Shown: positions 7,810 to 17,212 of the stretch, piece by piece
How positions within the stretch are numbered: the first letter of the stretch is position 1
How the letters are laid out: every line of letters starts with the position of its first letter
Source: an uncultured bacterium
GTDB lineage: Bacteria; Bacillota; Clostridia; Lachnospirales; Lachnospiraceae
Length of the DNA stretch: 33,978 bases
Direction of reading: 5' to 3'
Assembly (NCBI GenBank): GCA_946061355.1
Contig: CAMGRE010000002.1
Location: 1-33,978, forward strand
Program-made: the position numbers and the translations under genes
Notes under the pieces: model-generated
What the model was told of the DNA's origin: nothing
Seen by the model: only the letters and a program-made list of their open reading frames with translations
Databases searched by the model: none

Positions 7810-9675
7810 ATGGGAACAGTTATGAAAGAAAGGAAGAGATACGGGGCAGCTTTGTCTCTGGGAGGATTTCTCCTCTGTCCCGCGTTGACTCTTATTTTAA
7901 TAGAATGTTACACGCATAATCCCTTTGGGACGATGCAGCCGGTAATGGCAGTATGGGTGCTGAATCTGGTGTTTTACTGGATGACGGCACTCTTTTTCCT
8001 GTTACTCATCGGACAACTCCGCTTTGCACTGATGGCAGAGACCGTCCTGGCAATGGTGGTGGGACTGGCAAATTATTATGTATTGGCATTCCGTTCCTCG
8101 CCTATTCTGCCGTGGGATATCTATTCATTCCGCACGGCGGCGAGCGTTGCGGATAATTTCAGTTATGCGCTTCCGGGCAAGGTGTGGCTGGTCCTTGCGG
8201 GATTTGTGCTACTGCTCGCGGCAGAGTGGTTCCTGCCTGGAAGGATCATCACATGGAAAAGGGGCTGGAGGCGTCGTCTTGCCTGTCTGGGTGTCTGCTG
8301 CCTGTTGATCTCGGGCTTTACGACATTGCTGCATCAGCCTGCGGTGGTGTCAGGGCTGAAGCTGTATGACAAACTGTTTACGCCGGACGCGATGCAGAGG
8401 CGGAACGGCTGTGCAGTGGCATTCCTGATGGAACTGAAATATCTGATCGTGGAGAAGCCCGAGGGTTACGATGCGCAGATGGCGGCAGAGATTCTGGGTA
8501 GCTACGGGGAAGAGGTCGGCACGGATGTCATGGGCAGTGCTAACGGCCCGGACGGGAATGCCGGGGGTGTGAATGCTGCGGGCAGTCCGGATGTTACAGA
8601 CAACAAGCCGAATATCATCGTGGTCATGAATGAAGCATTCTCTGATATGGGAGTGATCGGGGAACTGGATACAGGCAGAGATTACGTTCCGTTCCTGCAC
8701 GAACTGCAGCAGGGGGCGGACAATACCATAACGGGAACGCTGCATGTATCCGTGCTGGGAGGAAATACCGCAAACACCGAATTTGAGTTCCTTACGGGAA
8801 GTTCCATGGCATTTTTCCCGGAGGGAAGCATTCCCTACCAGCAGTATATCCGTGGCGAGCTTCCGTCGATGGCTTCCGAACTGAAAGCACAGGGGTATGA
8901 GACGGTTGCCATGCACCCTTACCATGCGTCCGGCTGGAGTCGGAATAAGGTCTATCCGTGGTTCGGATTTGACAGGATGGTTTTCCTGAATGAATTTGAA
9001 AATCCGGAATATATTAGAAAATATGTGAGTGACAAGAGTGATTATGATAAGATCATTGAGATTTATGAGCAGAAGGATCCGGAGAAGCCATTGTTCCTGT
9101 TCAATGTGACTATGCAGAATCACGGCGGTTACGGGCAGAGCTTTGATAACTTCACTCCTAATATCACTGCAGAGGAAATAAAATCACAATCGTTATCTGA
9201 TTATCTGTCGCTGATTTCCATATCGGACAGCCAGTTCCGGCGGCTGATCAGTTACTTTGCAGCACAGGATGAGGATACCATGATTGTGATGTTTGGAGAT
9301 CATCAGCCGAATGACAGTGTTGCGAATCCGATCTGGAGGGCAAACGCGGTCGATCCGGGCGAACTTTCGCAGGAGCAGGAGGCAAGCCGGTATGAGGTGC
9401 CGTTTGTCATTTGGGCGAATTTTGATATCGGTGAGAGCAATGACGGGAATCTGAGCGTGAATTATCTGGCGGGAGAGGTTCTGCGTCAGGCGGGACTACC
9501 TCTCTCTCCTTACAGATCTTACCTGGAAGCGCTACAGCGGGAATATCCGGTGATCAGTGCGCGTCAGATACTGGACGATGAGGGAAATACGGTCGGACAG
9601 GACGAAAAGGAAGCGCTGGATAAACTGAGAGAGTATCAGCAGATTCAGTATTATATGATGTTTGACAGAAAGTAA
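7810..9675 (+). CDS. LTA-synthase-like sulfatase family membrane protein
   Basis: N-terminal TM helices then alkaline-phosphatase-superfamily domain: IIVVMNEAFSDM, GGNTANTEFEFLTGSSMAFF (candidate nucleophile Thr), NVTMQNHGGY, MFGDHQPND. Confidence 0.85.
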   Translation: MGTVMKERKRYGAALSLGGFLLCPALTLILIECYTHNPFGTMQPVMAVWVLNLVFYWMTALFFLLLIGQLRFALMAETVLAMVVGLANYYVLAFRSSPILPWDIYSFRTAASVADNFSYALPGKVWLVLAGFVLLLAAEWFLPGRIITWKRGWRRRLACLGVCCLLISGFTTLLHQPAVVSGLKLYDKLFTPDAMQRRNGCAVAFLMELKYLIVEKPEGYDAQMAAEILGSYGEEVGTDVMGSANGPDGNAGGVNAAGSPDVTDNKPNIIVVMNEAFSDMGVIGELDTGRDYVPFLHELQQGADNTITGTLHVSVLGGNTANTEFEFLTGSSMAFFPEGSIPYQQYIRGELPSMASELKAQGYETVAMHPYHASGWSRNKVYPWFGFDRMVFLNEFENPEYIRKYVSDKSDYDKIIEIYEQKDPEKPLFLFNVTMQNHGGYGQSFDNFTPNITAEEIKSQSLSDYLSLISISDSQFRRLISYFAAQDEDTMIVMFGDHQPNDSVANPIWRANAVDPGELSQEQEASRYEVPFVIWANFDIGESNDGNLSVNYLAGEVLRQAGLPLSPYRSYLEALQREYPVISARQILDDEGNTVGQDEKEALDKLREYQQIQYYMMFDRK

Positions 9676-12223
9676 CAGGATGCGAAGTAAGATGACTGCA
9701 GGGTTGACAGAATGGTATAATGCGATAAAGAAAAAGGCAGACGGCGCGAGTAGGGAGAGAGTTCCCATTTTGCTGGCTTTCCTGATCCCTGTGGCGGTGA
9801 TGACTGCAGTGATCATCATCAATGAGATTTATCCCTTTGGGGACAGGTGTTTTCTCAGGGTGGATATGTACAATCAGTACATGCCCTTTTTCACGGAATT
9901 CCACAGAAAGCTGCGGCAGGGCGGTAGCCTGCTCTTTTCCTGGCATGCCGGACTTGGGGCAAACTTTGTGGGTTTGTATGCGTATTATCTGGCAAGTCCG
10001 ATGAACTGGCTGCTGATTCTGTGTCCGGAAGAATATATCATAGAATTTATGACGATCCTGATCGTGATTAAGATTGGTCTGTGCGGTCTCACTTTCGGCT
10101 GGTATCTGCGTCGTCATTTTCGCACCGACAGTTATGCAGTGTCGATCTTTGCCGTTCTGTATGCGTTGTCCGGTTACATGGCAGCATATAACTGGAATAT
10201 CATGTGGCTGGACTGCATTGCGCTGACACCGCTCGTAATCCTCGGACTGGAGGAACTGGTGAAGCGCGGGAGGTGCAGGTTATACTGTATTTCCCTTGCA
10301 TTCTGCATTTTGACAAATTATTATATCTCGATTTTACTGTGCGCCTTTCTCGTATTGTATTTTTGTGTGCTTTTAGTTTCGCATCCGTTACAAAAGTATG
10401 GACGGGTGATCAAAAATTTCACATGTTATTCCTTGCTGGCGGGTGGTATGGCAGGGGCTGTTCTGATTCCCGGCACACTGGCTCTTCGTTCAACAAAGTT
10501 TGATCAGATCGATTTTCCAAATGAAATTAAATTTTATTTTAACATCTTCCAAATTTTGGCAAGACACTGTATCAATGTCGCGACGGAGATCCGGAATGAC
10601 CACTGGCCGAACATTTACTGTGGTGCACTTGTCCTTTTGCTGATTCCTCTCTATGTATGCTGCAGGAAGATATCCTGGAGAGAAAAGCTGCCAAGGCTCC
10701 TGTTGCTGGCCTTTTTCCTGCTTAGTTTCAGCATGAATCTCCTGAATTTTATCTGGCATGGACTCAATTATCCGGACAGTCTTCCGGCCAGACAGTCCTT
10801 TCTCTATATTTTCCTTGTTCTTGTCATGTCCTATGAAGCGTTTGTACATTTGCATGAGCTCAGGACACCGCTGCTGTTTTTGACAGTGGGAGGTACGGTT
10901 CTGTTTGTGTATCTGTGCAGCCGCTTTGTTAAAAACGAAGATTTCTCCGCAGGAAGTTTTGTGTTTACGATGGTATATCTCGTGGTATACGGGCTGATTC
11001 TGTATTGGAATAAGGGCGGAGGGCTAAAGAAGCCTATGATGTTAGCGCTCCTGTTTGGTCTGGTGATCACGGAGACTTTCATGAATACGCTGAATACGAG
11101 TGTGCCTACGACCAGCAGATCGAAATACCGTTCCGACTTTGAGGCAAACAAAGCGCTTCTTGAAGAACTTGATCATGTGGCAGATCCCTTTTACCGGATT
11201 GAAGAATTCGGCAGGATGACGAAGAATGATGGCATGCTTGCCGGTTTTCCGACGGCGACAATGTTTTCCTCTACCACAAATGCGGATATGGCACATCTGT
11301 ACAGGCGCCTTGGCATGAGCAGCAGTAAGGTGTTCTACAGTTATGAGGGGGCAACGCCGTTGTCATCGGCGCTCCTTTCCGTGGATTATATGTTTTCCGA
11401 CAGTCTGGAGATCACGGATGATTTCCATGAGCTGGTGGAACAGAAAGAGGGAAATTATCTGTACAGGAATAAGTTTTCCCTGCCGGTCGGCTACATGATG
11501 CCGGCAGAACTGGAGGAAAACTGGGATCTTGAGACGGGGACTCCGGTGGAGGTGCAGAACAGTCTGGTTCGTGCCCTCGGTATCGACGAAGCATTGTTCA
11601 GACCGCTTGAAGTGAGTTCCACGGGCAATGACGCGGAGATCCATGTGGAGGAAGGGTGTTACGTCTATGCGTTCACGCATGACTCTAAGACGAGGGATCT
11701 GATCGCTGATGTGAACGGGGTTGAAAAGAAATATGAAAAGGTGGATTACCCTCATATCATCGACCTGGGCTGGTGCGACGGTGACAGCGATATCTGGATT
11801 ACGCAGACCGGAACCAAACGGAGCGGCGACCATTCACTGGAACTGCAGGCATACGAATTGGATCTGTATACCCTGCGGAAAGCGATCCACAGACTGGGCG
11901 GAAATCCTTTTGCGGTAGAGGAAGTAAAAGATACGTATCTGCGGGGAACCATAGATGTAAGGCAGGCAGGGCTTATGGCGACATCCATACCGTCCGAGAC
12001 CGGTTGGAGTGTGAAGGTGGACGGTGCGCCCGTCCGGATCACGCCGTTTGCGGCGGGAGCCATGATCGGCGTGGAACTGTCAGAAGGCTGGCACACGGTG
12101 GAATTTACCTACCGTGCGCCCGGTATCGTGATCGGAGCAATTGTCAGTGCGGTGAGCATTGGTCTGTTTGCGCTGCTCGATCATCATGACAGAAAGCAGC
12201 GGCGAAGAAAAGCGGCAGTGTGA
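9662..12223 (+). CDS. YfhO family polytopic membrane protein
   Basis: 853 aa, many TM helices; DMYNQYMPFFTEFHRKLRQGGSLLFSWHAGLGANFVGLYAYYLASPMN and C-terminal SIPSETGWSVKVDGAPV are YfhO-like. Start may be 9680 or later. Confidence 0.88.
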   Translation: MTESNRMRSKMTAGLTEWYNAIKKKADGASRERVPILLAFLIPVAVMTAVIIINEIYPFGDRCFLRVDMYNQYMPFFTEFHRKLRQGGSLLFSWHAGLGANFVGLYAYYLASPMNWLLILCPEEYIIEFMTILIVIKIGLCGLTFGWYLRRHFRTDSYAVSIFAVLYALSGYMAAYNWNIMWLDCIALTPLVILGLEELVKRGRCRLYCISLAFCILTNYYISILLCAFLVLYFCVLLVSHPLQKYGRVIKNFTCYSLLAGGMAGAVLIPGTLALRSTKFDQIDFPNEIKFYFNIFQILARHCINVATEIRNDHWPNIYCGALVLLLIPLYVCCRKISWREKLPRLLLLAFFLLSFSMNLLNFIWHGLNYPDSLPARQSFLYIFLVLVMSYEAFVHLHELRTPLLFLTVGGTVLFVYLCSRFVKNEDFSAGSFVFTMVYLVVYGLILYWNKGGGLKKPMMLALLFGLVITETFMNTLNTSVPTTSRSKYRSDFEANKALLEELDHVADPFYRIEEFGRMTKNDGMLAGFPTATMFSSTTNADMAHLYRRLGMSSSKVFYSYEGATPLSSALLSVDYMFSDSLEITDDFHELVEQKEGNYLYRNKFSLPVGYMMPAELEENWDLETGTPVEVQNSLVRALGIDEALFRPLEVSSTGNDAEIHVEEGCYVYAFTHDSKTRDLIADVNGVEKKYEKVDYPHIIDLGWCDGDSDIWITQTGTKRSGDHSLELQAYELDLYTLRKAIHRLGGNPFAVEEVKDTYLRGTIDVRQAGLMATSIPSETGWSVKVDGAPVRITPFAAGAMIGVELSEGWHTVEFTYRAPGIVIGAIVSAVSIGLFALLDHHDRKQRRRKAAV

Positions 12224-13904
12224 GGATCATGGAGTACGCATAGCGGAACTCATTGTAGACCGGCGTTGCAACAAACAGTGTTGCCATGATGGCCGCATTC
12301 GGCACAAAGACAGCCAGAGTGCGGTAGGATCTGCCTGCAAATAACTTCCCGGCAAAGAGGATTGCCAGCCAGAACAGCGCTCCCGGACTGAAGAGCAGTC
12401 CGTATACAGGAACCATATCCTGCAGTTTAAATACAATTTCTTTGATCTTGACAGTGAGAGGATTCCGGAAAATGGGCCTCTCATGCAAGCCATATTCATT
12501 CTCTGCGATTCCTTCATTGGAACCGATCAGATTCGGCACATCCGGATACCAGTACCCTTTCGTGGCGTCCACGTAGCCCCTGAAATAAGCAGCCGGATGT
12601 TCGATGCCAAAACGAATCCATAATTTGAGATAGTCACCTTTGTGGGAGGCGAGATATTCCTGATCGCCCTCCCTGACCAGATTCTTGATATTGTCCGAGC
12701 AGTAAGGATAGTACACATCAGCGATTTTTTCCGTATCTACAATTTGATTCCAGAGTCTGTCATCCTCCTCCAATACCGATTCTTTGTCCGCATAAACTCT
12801 GGCGGCAAGCTGGACGGGAATGGACAGAGACTCTACAAAGTCCGGCTGTGCGACATGGCAGGCGTTCATCACAGGAATTTTTATAATCAGAACCGCCGCT
12901 AAGATCAACAAATTTAACGGCACATGGATCTTCCATTGCCTGCGCAGCAGAAACAGTACGATAGGAAGTGTCACAAGAAATGCATACCATCCGTTGGAGC
13001 GCAGGAGACACATGCCGATGCCTGACAGTACATACAAAGCGCCGTCGAAGGTACGGCAGGCAAAGCGCTCTCTGTCAAGGAATCTGAGGAGCGCACACGA
13101 GTACAGGAGTACCATGCCGCTGAACAGGATATCCTTCCACATTGTGACGGCATAGATGCCGTTGTAGGGCAGGATGGCATAAAAGGCGAGAACGACCATA
13201 CAGACACCGGTTTTTACGTTCAGTTTAACAAGCGTCCCCATCAGATAGGCGTAGATCCCCGCCAGAACACACATCTGGAAGATCGTATACAGCCCGAGCC
13301 CGATGATCGGGTCGTGCGTGAGCATGCAGCCTGCTTCATAGAACAGGCGGATGATCTGCGTGTGTACCCAGGGGTGATGATTGCTGTAGGGAAGCGCTCC
13401 GATGATCTGCCCATACTGATTCAGACTGTCCACGGTCATCACGCCGGGGAAATTGGTAATCAGATACGGGAGCCAGCAGACCAGACAGACAATAAAGGTA
13501 ATTGTCGGGAGATGGGGCCTGCAGGAGCCGCAGAACTTCCATTGCTCTGACACGAGATAAAGGCTGAGCACCAGCGCATAGAAGAGGAAGAACAGCCCGA
13601 GCCCGATGATGATCAGATGGGCCAGCCGGAACAATTTATTCTCCAGACCGGATAGCAGCCGTTCGTTGTCGCCGATCAGTGTAAATAACGTAAACACAAA
13701 CGAAATGATAACGGAAGTTATCTTATAAGAGCGCGGAGCGCAGGCAGCCTGTTCCCAGCGGAAAAACCGGTCATACAACAAAAATGAGCCCGCAAAGAAG
13801 ATGAGCGTGAACATCTGTAGCGTGGAAATGCTGCAGGCTCTCTGTGCCGCCCAGGTAGAAAGCAGGGATATGATGATAACGTACAGTCTGTTGTTTTTTT
13901 GCAT
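12144..13904 (-). CDS. Large polytopic membrane protein, DUF6020-like
   Basis: 586 aa with many hydrophobic helices; VCWLPYLITNFPGVMTVDSLNQYGQIIGALPYSNHHPWVHTQIIRLFY is reminiscent of this family. Confidence 0.65.
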   Translation of the reverse strand: MQKNNRLYVIIISLLSTWAAQRACSISTLQMFTLIFFAGSFLLYDRFFRWEQAACAPRSYKITSVIISFVFTLFTLIGDNERLLSGLENKLFRLAHLIIIGLGLFFLFYALVLSLYLVSEQWKFCGSCRPHLPTITFIVCLVCWLPYLITNFPGVMTVDSLNQYGQIIGALPYSNHHPWVHTQIIRLFYEAGCMLTHDPIIGLGLYTIFQMCVLAGIYAYLMGTLVKLNVKTGVCMVVLAFYAILPYNGIYAVTMWKDILFSGMVLLYSCALLRFLDRERFACRTFDGALYVLSGIGMCLLRSNGWYAFLVTLPIVLFLLRRQWKIHVPLNLLILAAVLIIKIPVMNACHVAQPDFVESLSIPVQLAARVYADKESVLEEDDRLWNQIVDTEKIADVYYPYCSDNIKNLVREGDQEYLASHKGDYLKLWIRFGIEHPAAYFRGYVDATKGYWYPDVPNLIGSNEGIAENEYGLHERPIFRNPLTVKIKEIVFKLQDMVPVYGLLFSPGALFWLAILFAGKLFAGRSYRTLAVFVPNAAIMATLFVATPVYNEFRYAYSMILTLPLFFAAAFCHDDRAAQTDQCSPH

Positions 13905-13942
13905 GCTGATACACTCCGTTACAATATTTGATACGACTATTT

Positions 13943-13966
13943 ATGAAACGATGAAACGATGAAACG
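13943..13966. repeat. Three perfect tandem copies of an 8-bp unit (ATGAAACG)
   Basis: ATGAAACG ATGAAACG ATGAAACG read directly in the intergenic region between divergent ORFs. Confidence 0.95.
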
Positions 13967-14041
13967 AATGCGGGAAGACCGCACCGGCAAAGGATAAATT
14001 TCACAATCATCTACATGTAAGATTACGAAAAGGAGAGAGGG

Positions 14042-14356
14042 ATGTCAATGAAAAAGTTAGGTATATTCAGCGCGCGGATCTACACAAAGACGGCGCAGGG
14101 AGAGTGGACTCTGCTCGGAAAGACCGGGGCGGAAGCGGAAGAGGGTGGCTGTGTGCTGACGATCCGCAGCGAGCACTACCGGCTGTCGGGCACAGGGGAA
14201 TTCCTCGTCAGACCTTCCGCACTGTGGCTGCATCTGAGACGCGGGGAACCGGTAAAGCTGTGCTGCCTGCATCTGAGCGCCGTCACGGAACTTAAGAGGG
14301 AGATTAGATTTGCTGTTGTCAGGAATGAGGCGGGAGAGTATCTGAGGATATTGTAA
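14042..14356 (+). CDS. Small hypothetical protein
   Basis: 104 aa; preceded by AGGAGAGAGGG; no family recognised. Confidence 0.6.
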   Translation: MSMKKLGIFSARIYTKTAQGEWTLLGKTGAEAEEGGCVLTIRSEHYRLSGTGEFLVRPSALWLHLRRGEPVKLCCLHLSAVTELKREIRFAVVRNEAGEYLRIL

Positions 14357-14511
14357 GGCGCGGAAAGGAAATGTTTTTCAGGGGAACTTTATGGCAGCAC
14401 ATATTTTTGGCAGAAGCAGATTTGTGTAGTAAAGAAAGAGAAAAAATGATAAAATTTTAAATGGAATTGATCCGCGAATACCAAAGGAAAATGTCCGGAA
14501 GGGGAACAAAA

Positions 14512-15300
14512 ATGGGATTGGAAATAGCGGTTTGCGATGACTGCGCTGCGGAACGGAAGAGTTTGATCAGAGAGATCTGCGGGAGCAGATATTATAAAAA
14601 AGATATGACGATCCACGAATTTGATGCAGGGGAAAAGCTGCTTGATGTGATGGAGCGTATCGCATTTGATGCTATTTTCCTGGATATCCAGATGGAAGGA
14701 ATGGATGGAAATGCGGCCGCACGTGAGATTCGCAAAAAGGACATTAACCTTGTGCTAGCATTTTATACAGGTTTTGCGGAGCCGTCTTCCTGCACCTTTG
14801 AAGTGCAGCCTTACCGGTATCTTATGAAAAATGCTTCGGAGGAACAGAAGCAGAAATCCGTGGATGAAGTGCTGGAAAAGGCAGAGTGTAACAGTGACGT
14901 GCCGCTACTCAAGGCGAGTATCGGGAGACGGCAGCTCTTTGTAAAAGCGAAAGATATTATTTATATTGAAAAGTATAAGCGATATACAAGGATTTATTTG
15001 CCGGAGCAGGCTTTGGGATTGTATCAGATCACCCGGGAGAAGGTCGAAGAGTATCCGGAAATAAAAGTGCAGGAGAAACTGTGTGATATTTATGAGAAAT
15101 TGAAGCGGTATGGTTTTGGATATCCGCATGACAGTTACATCATAAACTTTCATTTCCTGTGTGCCTGCACATCACAGACGCTGCAAATGGCAGGGATACA
15201 GAGTGTTTTCCCGATCGCGCGTAGCAAGGCGAAGGAGTTTCATGAGAGGAAGAATGCGTATTTCCGTTCTAAATATGCAGGGAGTGGCACGGCAGAATGA
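14512..15300 (+). CDS. LytTR-family response regulator
   Basis: Receiver EIAVCDD...AIFLDIQMEGMDG...YLMK, then LytTR-like domain (KDIIYIEKYKRYTRIYL). Start ATG 14512 has AAGGGG upstream. Confidence 0.85.
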   Translation: MGLEIAVCDDCAAERKSLIREICGSRYYKKDMTIHEFDAGEKLLDVMERIAFDAIFLDIQMEGMDGNAAAREIRKKDINLVLAFYTGFAEPSSCTFEVQPYRYLMKNASEEQKQKSVDEVLEKAECNSDVPLLKASIGRRQLFVKAKDIIYIEKYKRYTRIYLPEQALGLYQITREKVEEYPEIKVQEKLCDIYEKLKRYGFGYPHDSYIINFHFLCACTSQTLQMAGIQSVFPIARSKAKEFHERKNAYFRSKYAGSGTAE

Positions 15301-16604
15301 CAATGGCTTTATTTCATTTACTATTTTGCATTCTTGACATTTATATGTTTTTCCGCTTTTTTGCGTCCATGTTTCCGAAGCGGGGAAGTGTGAAAAGGCG
15401 GTGTGCGTATTCTGCTATTGTGGTGTGCGTCGCACTGTCAGTGAATTCGTTCGGGGTTACATGGCTGAATCTTGCCTTTATGCCCATTGTGCTTTTCTTT
15501 TATGCAATGATGGAATTTCGGATTTCCATAAGAAACAGTGCAGTCTATACGCTCATTTTTTATGCGATATTTGCCGGCGGGGAAACCGCGTTTGAGATTT
15601 TCCACCGCTTCCTTTCGGCCAATCAGATGTTCCCTGTTGTTTCCTGGATTACGGGAAACGGTGTTCCGCTTCTGATGATCGACTATATCTTCCGGTTTTT
15701 GTTCCTGCTTTTCATTGAACGTTTCACTAAGAAAATAGAGGCGGATCAGGATACGAATTTTTCCTGGTATCTGCTGATCACACCGATCGTGTCCATGCTG
15801 GTTCTGGCTACATTCATGTGCATGGAATTCCCGGAGGAAAAGGGAGTTCAGCTGCTGATCTGTATCGGTGCTTTTCTTTTGTACTTTTCCAATGCGGTCA
15901 TGTTCATTATTTTGGAGCGGTATACGGCGATCATGAACCGCATCCGGTGCGAGGAAGTGTATAAGGCGAAGCAGGAGATCAGCGAAGATCATCTGCAGAA
16001 CATGATCGGTCTGAATGAGAAGTACCGCTGTTATATGCACGATGTCCATGCGTACCTCAGTAATCTGCGGATCCTTGCGATGGATAACAGGAATCAGGAG
16101 ATTGTGCAGATCATCAATGAGATGGAGGGCGGGATTCAGGAGGAGATCGAAAATAAAGTCTACAGCGGAAATGCTGTCCTGAATGCAGTTCTGACGGAGC
16201 GAGCGGCAAGAGCGAACCGGGGCGGCATTGATATGCATATCTTTGTGGAAAATTTTCTGCGGTTGGATTTTATCTCTGATGCAGATATGATCTCCATGTT
16301 CGGCAATCTGCTGGACAATGCCCTTGAGGCGGCAGGGCAGTGTGAGGAAGGCAGCCGGAGTGTGGAAGCAAAGCTGTTCATGGGAAATGAATATATGCTT
16401 GTATTGTGCATCCGGAACAGTTTTGTGACACCGGTGCGATGGAGCGGCGATAAACTCCTGACGACGAAGCAGGATGACCGGATGCACGGGCTGGGAACCG
16501 GAATCGTGAAAAAACTGGCGGAGAAATACGGTGGGACGCTGAGCCTGCAGGAAGAGGGAAACATTTTTGTGACGACGCTGATGATTTCGGCGCAAAATAC
16601 CTGA
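15297..16604 (+). CDS. GHKL-domain sensor histidine kinase (AgrC-like architecture)
   Basis: About 6 TM helices; YRCYMHDVHAYLSNL H-box-like, MFGNLLDNALEA N-box, HGLGTGIVKKLAEKYGG; overlaps the regulator stop by 4 nt. Confidence 0.88.
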   Translation: MTMALFHLLFCILDIYMFFRFFASMFPKRGSVKRRCAYSAIVVCVALSVNSFGVTWLNLAFMPIVLFFYAMMEFRISIRNSAVYTLIFYAIFAGGETAFEIFHRFLSANQMFPVVSWITGNGVPLLMIDYIFRFLFLLFIERFTKKIEADQDTNFSWYLLITPIVSMLVLATFMCMEFPEEKGVQLLICIGAFLLYFSNAVMFIILERYTAIMNRIRCEEVYKAKQEISEDHLQNMIGLNEKYRCYMHDVHAYLSNLRILAMDNRNQEIVQIINEMEGGIQEEIENKVYSGNAVLNAVLTERAARANRGGIDMHIFVENFLRLDFISDADMISMFGNLLDNALEAAGQCEEGSRSVEAKLFMGNEYMLVLCIRNSFVTPVRWSGDKLLTTKQDDRMHGLGTGIVKKLAEKYGGTLSLQEEGNIFVTTLMISAQNT

Positions 16605-16676
16605 TAAGGTCTGCTATGGCAGATCATGACAAACCCAAAGTGCGGGTAACCGCAAAAATTGTTTGAGGTAGATTAA

Positions 16677-17054
16677 ATGAGACAGCAGAATAAAATAACG
16701 TCATTGGCAATATGTGCTGCAATCATTCTATTATTTTGTGGTTGCGGGAAAAATCCAATTACCGAATTCAGCGCCGATAACTGGAAGTCTGTAGAGCAGG
16801 ATCAACGCTATCATATGCTGGAGGATCTCTATGCGAAGGTTGAATTGATCGGAATGTCGGCAGATGAAGTTGAGGAATTATTGGGAAAGTATTCCATCAG
16901 TCATGAAGCATATCTAAGTGATGAGGGAAAGTATGATTATCACTGGGGATATGAGGTCAGAGATGACTGGTGGGAAGGATGTGAATATTTACTGATCAAT
17001 TTTAAAGATGACATCGTGGTTGACTATGAACTTGAATATGGAAGTGAACTTTAG
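16677..17054 (+). CDS. Small lipoprotein, possibly SmpA/OmlA (BLIP)-like fold
   Basis: Lipobox LLFCGCGK; MLEDLYAKVELIGMSADEVEELLGKY...YLLINFKDDIVVDYELE pattern. Confidence 0.75.
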   Translation: MRQQNKITSLAICAAIILLFCGCGKNPITEFSADNWKSVEQDQRYHMLEDLYAKVELIGMSADEVEELLGKYSISHEAYLSDEGKYDYHWGYEVRDDWWEGCEYLLINFKDDIVVDYELEYGSEL

Positions 17055-17061
17055 ATCATTT

Positions 17062-17106
17062 GAAGTGACTCTGCATTATTACAAATGCAGGATCACTTCT
17101 TTTTTT
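17062..17106 (+). terminator. Intrinsic terminator after the lipoprotein gene
   Basis: GAAGTGActCTGCATtattacaaATGCAGgaTCACTTC followed by TTTTTTT. Confidence 0.85.
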
Positions 17107-17212
17107 GCAAATTTTGTAGGTAAAAACGACCAATTTTGTCATCTGCCTTTTTCCTGAAATATTTTGTGTTATTCTCCTTTTGAAGAAATAACCGCAAAGG
17201 GGGATAAGAGAG

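Noticed and set aside
15438-16595. 385-aa minus-strand ORF antisense to the GHKL kinase
   Set aside because: Low-complexity His/Arg/Gln-rich translation with no recognisable domain; a shadow of the real plus-strand gene.
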